Assembly (NCBI RefSeq): GCF_005250615.1
Contig: NZ_SULM01000020.1
Coordinates: forward strand, 1 to 50,103
Length of the DNA stretch: 50,103 bases
Source: Pseudomonas rhizoryzae
GTDB lineage: Bacteria > Pseudomonadota > Gammaproteobacteria > Pseudomonadales > Pseudomonadaceae
Reading direction: 5' to 3'
Numbering within the stretch: position 1 is the first letter of the stretch; each line of letters opens with the position of its first letter. The position numbers and the translations under genes are program-made. The notes beneath the pieces are model-generated. The model was given only the letters and a program-made list of their open reading frames with translations. It did no database searches and was not told the DNA's origin. This document shows positions 46,293-50,103 of this stretch, piece by piece.

Positions 46293-46402
46293 ATGGCTAG
46301 CTCGATGGAGTGGCGGTTGGCACCAGCCGGAGTCAAACGGCGCTTCCGCCCTGGTCACTCTTGGGTGCCGCGCCACTGTTGCACGGCGTCTGACGGAAAG
46401 CT

Positions 46403-46430
46403 TTGACTTTCGAGACGGTCGGTCTAAATA
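46403..46430 (+). promoter_or_regulatory. acuR promoter with embedded operator
   Basis: TTGACT (46403-46408), 16 bases, TAAATA (46425-46430). The imperfect inverted repeat TCGAGAC-GGTCG-GTCTAAA (46410-46428) fills the spacer and shares an arm with the perfect repeat before acuI, so AcuR probably represses itself. The start would be about 46437, right at the ATG (46439), with no Shine-Dalgarno: a leaderless message is likely. Confidence 0.72.
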
Positions 46431-46438
46431 CTGGGGCC

Positions 46439-47071
46439 ATGACCGTCCTCAGCTCACCCCCTCGCCGTGGCCGCCCTCCCAAGGTGGCGCGCACTCATCC
46501 CGATACCCGCGAAGCCTTGCTTCGCGTCGGCATGGCGATCTTCACCGAACAGGGCTTTGCGGCGACGGGTATCGACGCCGTGCTCAAGCAGGTCCAGGTT
46601 CCCAAAGGCTCGTTCTATCACTACTTCGCGAGCAAGGAAGCCTTTGGTCAGGAGGTCCTGCAGGGCTACGCCACCTATTTCGCCAAGAAGCTCGATCTGT
46701 GGTTTCTGGCGAGTGACGTCCCTCCGCTCGAGCGGCTGTGGAATTTCGTCCAGGACGCCAAGGCGGGCATGACGAAGCATGGCTTCCGCCGCGGTTGTCT
46801 GGTGGGCAACCTCGGTCAGGAGATCCTGGTGCTCCCGGAGAGTTTTCGCACCCAACTGGAGGCCATCCTGCTGGATTGGCAGGCGCGCCTGACGCTGTGC
46901 CTGAGGGCGGCCGTGCAGGACGGGACGCTACCTGCGGACACCGACTGTGACACCCAGGCGGCCTTTTTCTGGATCGGCTGGGAGGGGGCGGTGCTCCGCG
47001 CGCGACTGGCGCAAAACGTCGCGCCGCTGGACATCTTCACCGCCGGCTACCTGGCCGGAATCACACGATGA
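46439..47071 (+). CDS. acuR: TetR-family regulator, AcuR-like
   Basis: Protein of 210 residues. The N-terminal HTH is clear (TREALLRVGMAIFTEQGFAATGIDAVLKQVQVPKGSFYHYFASKEAF), followed by a TetR ligand-binding domain (FRRGCLVGNLGQEI, TQAAFFWIGWEGAVLRARL). It sits just before acuI; in Rhodobacter AcuR represses acuI and responds to acrylate. The ATG at 46439 is at the predicted transcription start; a TTG at 46403 would be inside the -35. The name rests on operon context and family resemblance. Confidence 0.82.
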   Translation: MTVLSSPPRRGRPPKVARTHPDTREALLRVGMAIFTEQGFAATGIDAVLKQVQVPKGSFYHYFASKEAFGQEVLQGYATYFAKKLDLWFLASDVPPLERLWNFVQDAKAGMTKHGFRRGCLVGNLGQEILVLPESFRTQLEAILLDWQARLTLCLRAAVQDGTLPADTDCDTQAAFFWIGWEGAVLRARLAQNVAPLDIFTAGYLAGITR

Positions 47072-47087
47072 TTTCTTTTGGTTCATT

Positions 47088-47106
47088 TTTAGACGATCGG
47101 TCTAAA
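47088..47106. promoter_or_regulatory. Perfect inverted-repeat operator before acuI
   Basis: TTTAGAC-GATCG-GTCTAAA is a perfect repeat with 7-bp arms and a 5-bp centre, ending 11 bases before the acuI ATG. It matches one arm of the repeat at 46410-46428. It is the likely AcuR operator. A good -35 is not evident here, so the repressor may block readthrough from acuR or a weak local promoter. Confidence 0.8.
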
Positions 47107-47117
47107 TAGGAGGCTCC

Positions 47118-48101
47118 ATGTTCAAAGCCCTGCTCATCGAGAAGCACGACGAGGCGCCTCGCGTCGGCATCACCGAACTGGCCGAAACGCAGTTGCCGGA
47201 AGGCGACGTGACGGTTCGCGTCCTCTACAGCACCCTCAACTACAAGGATGCACTGGCCATCACGGGGCGCGGCCCGGTCGTTCGTCAGTTCCCCATGGTC
47301 CCCGGGATCGATTTCGCCGGCGTGGTCGAGGCGAGCTCGCATCCCCAGTACCAACCCGGCGACCGGGTCTTGCTCAATGGCTGGGGCGTGGGCGAGAACC
47401 ACTGGGGTGGCCTGGCGGAGCAGGCGAGGGTGAAGGGCGAATGGCTGATTCCCCTCCCGCCTGCGCTGTCGGAGTTCCAGGCAATGGCCGTGGGGACGGC
47501 CGGCTACACCGCGATGCTGTGCTTGATGGCCTTGGAGCGTCACGGACTCACCCCGCAAAGCGGCAAGGTGCTGGTCACCGGGGCCACGGGCGGGGTGGGG
47601 AGCTTCGCCATTTCCCTGCTGGCCCGCCGCGGTTACTCGGTGATCGCCGTCACCGGCAAGCAACAGGAAGAGGAATACCTCAAGCGCCTGGGCGCCGAGT
47701 CCGTGATGGATCGGGCAGAACTCAGCGCGCCGGGTCGACCGCTCGGCAAGGAGCGCTGGGCGGCGGCCATCGATTCCGTCGGTAGCCATACCCTGGCCAA
47801 CGTCTGCGCGGGAACCGCCGCCGAGGGTGCGGTCGCCGCCTGTGGCCTGGCGCAGGGAATGGACCTGCCCATGACGGTCGCGCCCTTCATCTTGCGCGGA
47901 GTGAGCCTGCTCGGCGTCAACAGCGTGACCCAACCCTATGAGCGGCGGGTGGAAGCCTGGCGGCGACTGGGTGAAGAACTCGACAGCGACCTGTTGCTCG
48001 CGATCAGTCGAGAGATCTCCCTGCAGGACGCCGTGTCCGTCTCTGAGGATCTGTTGAACGGGAAGGTCCGTGGACGAGTGGTGGTCAACGTTAATGGTTA
48101 A
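47118..48101 (+). CDS. acuI: Acrylyl-CoA reductase (NADPH), AcuI/YhdH
   Basis: Protein of 327 residues of the zinc-free medium-chain reductase family. [31 protein letters not shown] is the AcuI/YhdH signature; NADPH binding is at [31 protein letters not shown]. It reduces toxic acryloyl-CoA to propionyl-CoA in DMSP, acrylate or 3-hydroxypropionate metabolism. AGGAGG lies 4 bases before the ATG. No DMSP lyase gene is near, so detoxification of endogenous acryloyl-CoA is the probable role. Confidence 0.92.
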   Translation: MFKALLIEKHDEAPRVGITELAETQLPEGDVTVRVLYSTLNYKDALAITGRGPVVRQFPMVPGIDFAGVVEASSHPQYQPGDRVLLNGWGVGENHWGGLAEQARVKGEWLIPLPPALSEFQAMAVGTAGYTAMLCLMALERHGLTPQSGKVLVTGATGGVGSFAISLLARRGYSVIAVTGKQQEEEYLKRLGAESVMDRAELSAPGRPLGKERWAAAIDSVGSHTLANVCAGTAAEGAVAACGLAQGMDLPMTVAPFILRGVSLLGVNSVTQPYERRVEAWRRLGEELDSDLLLAISREISLQDAVSVSEDLLNGKVRGRVVVNVNG

Positions 48102-48302
48102 GCGAGTAAGGGGTTTCCAGGAGCGAGTGGTTTTTTGCCGAGGTCAGTCGCTGGGATGAATCGTGGCAATACGTTGACGAGGCACCGGCCGTCTTGAGAG
48201 GCGCGAGCCGGATGGTGCTTACGAGGGGCGCCTTCTGGCTTTGGCGATCAGCAATCTTGGTCGGGCGCCACGCTTGCCAGCTCAACATCCCGAGCAAGCT
48301 TA

Positions 48303-48998
48303 TTAGCGCTCATTGAGCCCTTGTTCCTTTAATAGCTCGCCAATAATGGGGACGGGAGTCATAAGGTGCTGACGCATCATCTCGCTCGCGCGTACGGCGT
48401 CGCGGGCGAGGATAACCTCGACCAGAGCGCTGTGTTCCTGGCGCTTCAAAGCCAACGCCTCATCGGAAAACACCGTCTGCGTCAGCCAGAGATGGCGATA
48501 ACGCTCGGCCTGGTCGAACAGATAGCTACGTGCTTGTAGCAACTGTTTGGACCCGCAGCCTGTGGCAATCGCCGTATGGAAAGCCTTGTGCCGTTCGTCC
48601 CACAGGTTGAGTCGCTGCTCGGGCGTTTTCACATCGACCACTTTGGCAAGTGTATGGGCACTGGCTAGCACGGCCGCTTCCCAGGCGTCGTCACCACGGG
48701 CGATAGCCAGTGTAACGATCATCGCCTCCAGGTGAGCTCGGGCGTCGTAGATGTCGTTCAGCTCAGCTACCGACATGGAGGCGACGCGATAGCCCTTCTG
48801 GCTAATCGCCACCACCAGTCGCTCGGCAACCAGCTGCGACAAAGCTTCCCGTAACGGTCCGACGCCGAGCTCGTAGCGCTCCTTGAGCGTACTCATCAGC
48901 AGCTTTTCACCTGGCTTGAAGAGGCCTCGAATGATGTCTTGCTTCAACCAAGCGTAGCCACTGAGGGAAGAGTTCTGTCGAGGGTTGAGCGCTTCCAA
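48303..48998 (-). CDS. csiR: GntR-family (FCD) repressor, CsiR
   Basis: Protein of 231 residues. N-terminal winged HTH (GYAWLKQDIIRGLFKPGEKLLMSTLKERYELGVGPLREALSQLVAERLV) and C-terminal FCD ligand domain with metal-site residues (DARAHLEAMIV, DERHKAFHTAIATGCGS, EHSALVEVILARD). It diverges from csiD, whose product hydroxylates glutarate; CsiR represses that gene in E. coli and P. putida and responds to glutarate. TTG start at 48998 with AGGAG 8 bases upstream. Confidence 0.87.
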   Translation of the reverse strand: MEALNPRQNSSLSGYAWLKQDIIRGLFKPGEKLLMSTLKERYELGVGPLREALSQLVAERLVVAISQKGYRVASMSVAELNDIYDARAHLEAMIVTLAIARGDDAWEAAVLASAHTLAKVVDVKTPEQRLNLWDERHKAFHTAIATGCGSKQLLQARSYLFDQAERYRHLWLTQTVFSDEALALKRQEHSALVEVILARDAVRASEMMRQHLMTPVPIIGELLKEQGLNER

Positions 48999-49089
48999 AT
49001 GTCTGCTCCTGAAGGTCCATCGACGGATGATAGCAAAGCCTCATGTTCATCCTTAATGATCGATGGAAATAGTAAATTTATACAAAAAC

Positions 49090-49109
49090 AAAAAATGTAG
49101 ACATTTTTT
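49090..49109. promoter_or_regulatory. Palindrome between csiR and csiD, likely CsiR operator
   Basis: AAAAAATGTAGACATTTTTT is a perfect 20-bp palindrome. Each strand contains ATGT-N5-TTTT, which I recall as one form of the E. coli CsiR site. It overlaps a possible csiD -35 (TAGACA, 49098-49103) with ATAATT (49120-49125) as -10, so binding would block csiD; it lies about 90 bases before the csiR start. Confidence 0.72.
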
Positions 49110-49195
49110 CATTGTGGCGATAATTTGGCCTTGCCGACGGGAAAAGGGCCCTGACCCAACGGCATCCCCCTTCTCTTTGCTATCAGGACAAGACC

Positions 49196-50103
49196 ATGAA
49201 CGCCTTCACTCCGATCGAAGACCTTGTGATGCCGATGCCACTGGAAACCCGCGGCTACACCCTCGCCGCCTCGGCACAGTCGCCCCGGCTGCTGGAGTTG
49301 ACCTTCGCCAAGGAAACCGTGACTGCCTTCGTAGAGGCAGTCGCGCAGTGGCCAGTACAGGCCCTGGAATACAAGTCCTTCCTACGCTTTCGCGTAGGCG
49401 AGATCCTGGATGACCTCTGCGCCGGTACCCTGCGTCCAGTACTGCTGAATACGCTGCTCAGTCGGTACAGCGGCGGCATGCTGATCAAGCCGCTGGGCCT
49501 GGATGACGTCGCCCAAGCAGATGACATGGTCAAGTTCGCGACCGCCTGCGCCCATCTGGTAGGCCGCTCCAACTACGACGCCATGAGCGGCCAGTTCTAT
49601 GCCCGCTTCGCCGTGGTGAACACAGACAATTCCGACAGCTACCTGCGGCAACCGCACCGGGTGATGGAGCTGCACAACGACGGCACCTTCGTCGATCAGA
49701 TCACTGACTATGTGCTGATGATGAAAATCGATGAGCGCAACATGGAGGGTGGCAACTCGCTGCTGCTGCACCTGGATGATTGGGAGCAGTGCGAGGAATT
49801 CTTTCAGCATCCCATGGCGCGTCGCGTCATGCGCTGGACCGCCCCGCCGAGCAAGAAGGTGACCGAAGATGTCTTTCACTCGGTATTCGACACCGATGCA
49901 GAGGGTCGGCCTACCCTGCGCTACATCGATCAGTTCGTCCAACCGGCCAATTTCGAGGAAGGCATCTGGCTGAATGCGCTGTCGGAATCCCTGGAAGGTA
50001 GCGAGCGCAAGCTGTCCATACCAGTACCGGTCGGCAGCCTGCTGCTGATCAACAATCTCTTCTGGCTGCACGGTCGGGATCGCTTTACCCCGCACGAGGG
50101 CCT
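49196..50103 (+). CDS. csiD: Glutarate 2-hydroxylase GlaH/CsiD (cut by window end)
   Basis: The first 302 residues of a protein very similar to E. coli CsiD, an Fe(II)/2-oxoglutarate oxygenase that converts glutarate to L-2-hydroxyglutarate in lysine breakdown. Iron ligands His160, Asp162 (MELHNDGTF) and His292 ([12 protein letters not shown]) fall at the E. coli numbers; [25 protein letters not shown] and [13 protein letters not shown] are shared. The 2-oxoglutarate Arg, expected near residue 311, is beyond the window. AGGA (49185-49188) precedes the ATG. lhgO, the usual next gene, would follow outside. Confidence 0.95.
   Translation, partial: MNAFTPIEDLVMPMPLETRGYTLAASAQSPRLLELTFAKETVTAFVEAVAQWPVQALEYKSFLRFRVGEILDDLCAGTLRPVLLNTLLSRYSGGMLIKPLGLDDVAQADDMVKFATACAHLVGRSNYDAMSGQFYARFAVVNTDNSDSYLRQPHRVMELHNDGTFVDQITDYVLMMKIDERNMEGGNSLLLHLDDWEQCEEFFQHPMARRVMRWTAPPSKKVTEDVFHSVFDTDAEGRPTLRYIDQFVQPANFEEGIWLNALSESLEGSERKLSIPVPVGSLLLINNLFWLHGRDRFTPHEG

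Larger units (their letters stand above)
46122..46438. other. 317-bp gene-free stretch between the GGDEF gene and acuR
   Basis: No convincing coding frame: the 72-codon minus-strand frame at 46118-46336 lacks family resemblance and an RBS. The stretch contains a terminator-like structure at 46242-46292 and, at its right end, the acuR promoter/operator. The 120 bases before the terminator may be the GGDEF 3' UTR or a small RNA; nothing decides. Confidence 0.6.

Noticed and set aside
46118-46336. 72-codon minus-strand frame before acuR
   Set aside because: No RBS, no resemblance to a family, and it overlaps a terminator-like structure.
48091-48297. 68-codon minus-strand frame between acuI and csiR
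   Set aside because: No RBS or family signal; the 200-bp gap shows nothing else convincing.

Overview
The window is chromosomal DNA of a high-GC gammaproteobacterium, almost certainly a Pseudomonas. Evidence: the full S10-spc-alpha ribosomal protein clusters in standard gammaproteobacterial order. The gene run from an epimerase pair through oprG, a zinc-linked ABC operon, nrdR, ribD, ribC, ribBA, ribH, nusB, thiL, pgpA, ribA, dxs, ispA to xseB follows the P. aeruginosa PA4042-PA4069 neighbourhood as I remember it. The species cannot be fixed by eye. There is no CRISPR array, tRNA, rRNA, prophage or complete insertion sequence. The only mobile-looking item is a 186-bp MITE-like element at 33768-33953.

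Region 1 (1-14202) is translation machinery: the 3' end of tuf, then rpsJ to rpsN, rpsH to rpmJ, and rpsM to rplQ (with secY and rpoA), all on the plus strand. The sequence splits this into three transcription units. A strong promoter precedes rpsJ. A terminator hairpin followed at once by a promoter lies before rpsH and again before rpsM; in both, the -35 TTGAT sits on the 3' edge of the terminator. A terminator follows rplQ.

Region 2 (14203-20104) holds katA (catalase), a YccS-type membrane protein, and an overlapping pair: an RmlD-like protein lacking the catalytic YxxxK, and a sugar-nucleotide epimerase. Region 3 (20154-26623) is mostly on the minus strand. It contains oprG with an ANR/FNR-like box, a four-gene ABC operon with a His-rich DUF2796/ZrgA-type protein and a Zur-like half-site upstream, a small conserved unknown, a CnoX-type thioredoxin, a methyltransferase and a YbaY-type lipoprotein.

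Region 4 (26816-34672) is the riboflavin region: nrdR-ribD, an FMN riboswitch followed by a 16-codon upstream ORF fused to the riboflavin synthase start, ribBA, ribH, nusB, thiL, pgpA, an aspartic protease, the MITE-like element and ribA. Region 5 (34673-40165, minus strand) has an unusual chemoreceptor whose sensor lies before its first membrane segment, then dxs and ispA-xseB.

Region 6 (40244-50103) is more variable and rich in regulation. A complete transcription attenuator (Ile/Thr-rich 16-aa leader peptide, mutually exclusive hairpins) precedes a SnoaL-like gene overlapping ilvA. Then come an NCS1 permease, a DUF748 protein, a PAS-GGDEF diguanylate cyclase, an acuR-acuI module with inverted-repeat operators, and csiR divergent from csiD/glaH (cut by the window end) with a perfect 20-bp palindrome between them.

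Most notable observations: the ilvA attenuator, the ORF between the FMN riboswitch and ribC, the repeated terminator/promoter fusions, and the palindromic operators at acuI and csiD.
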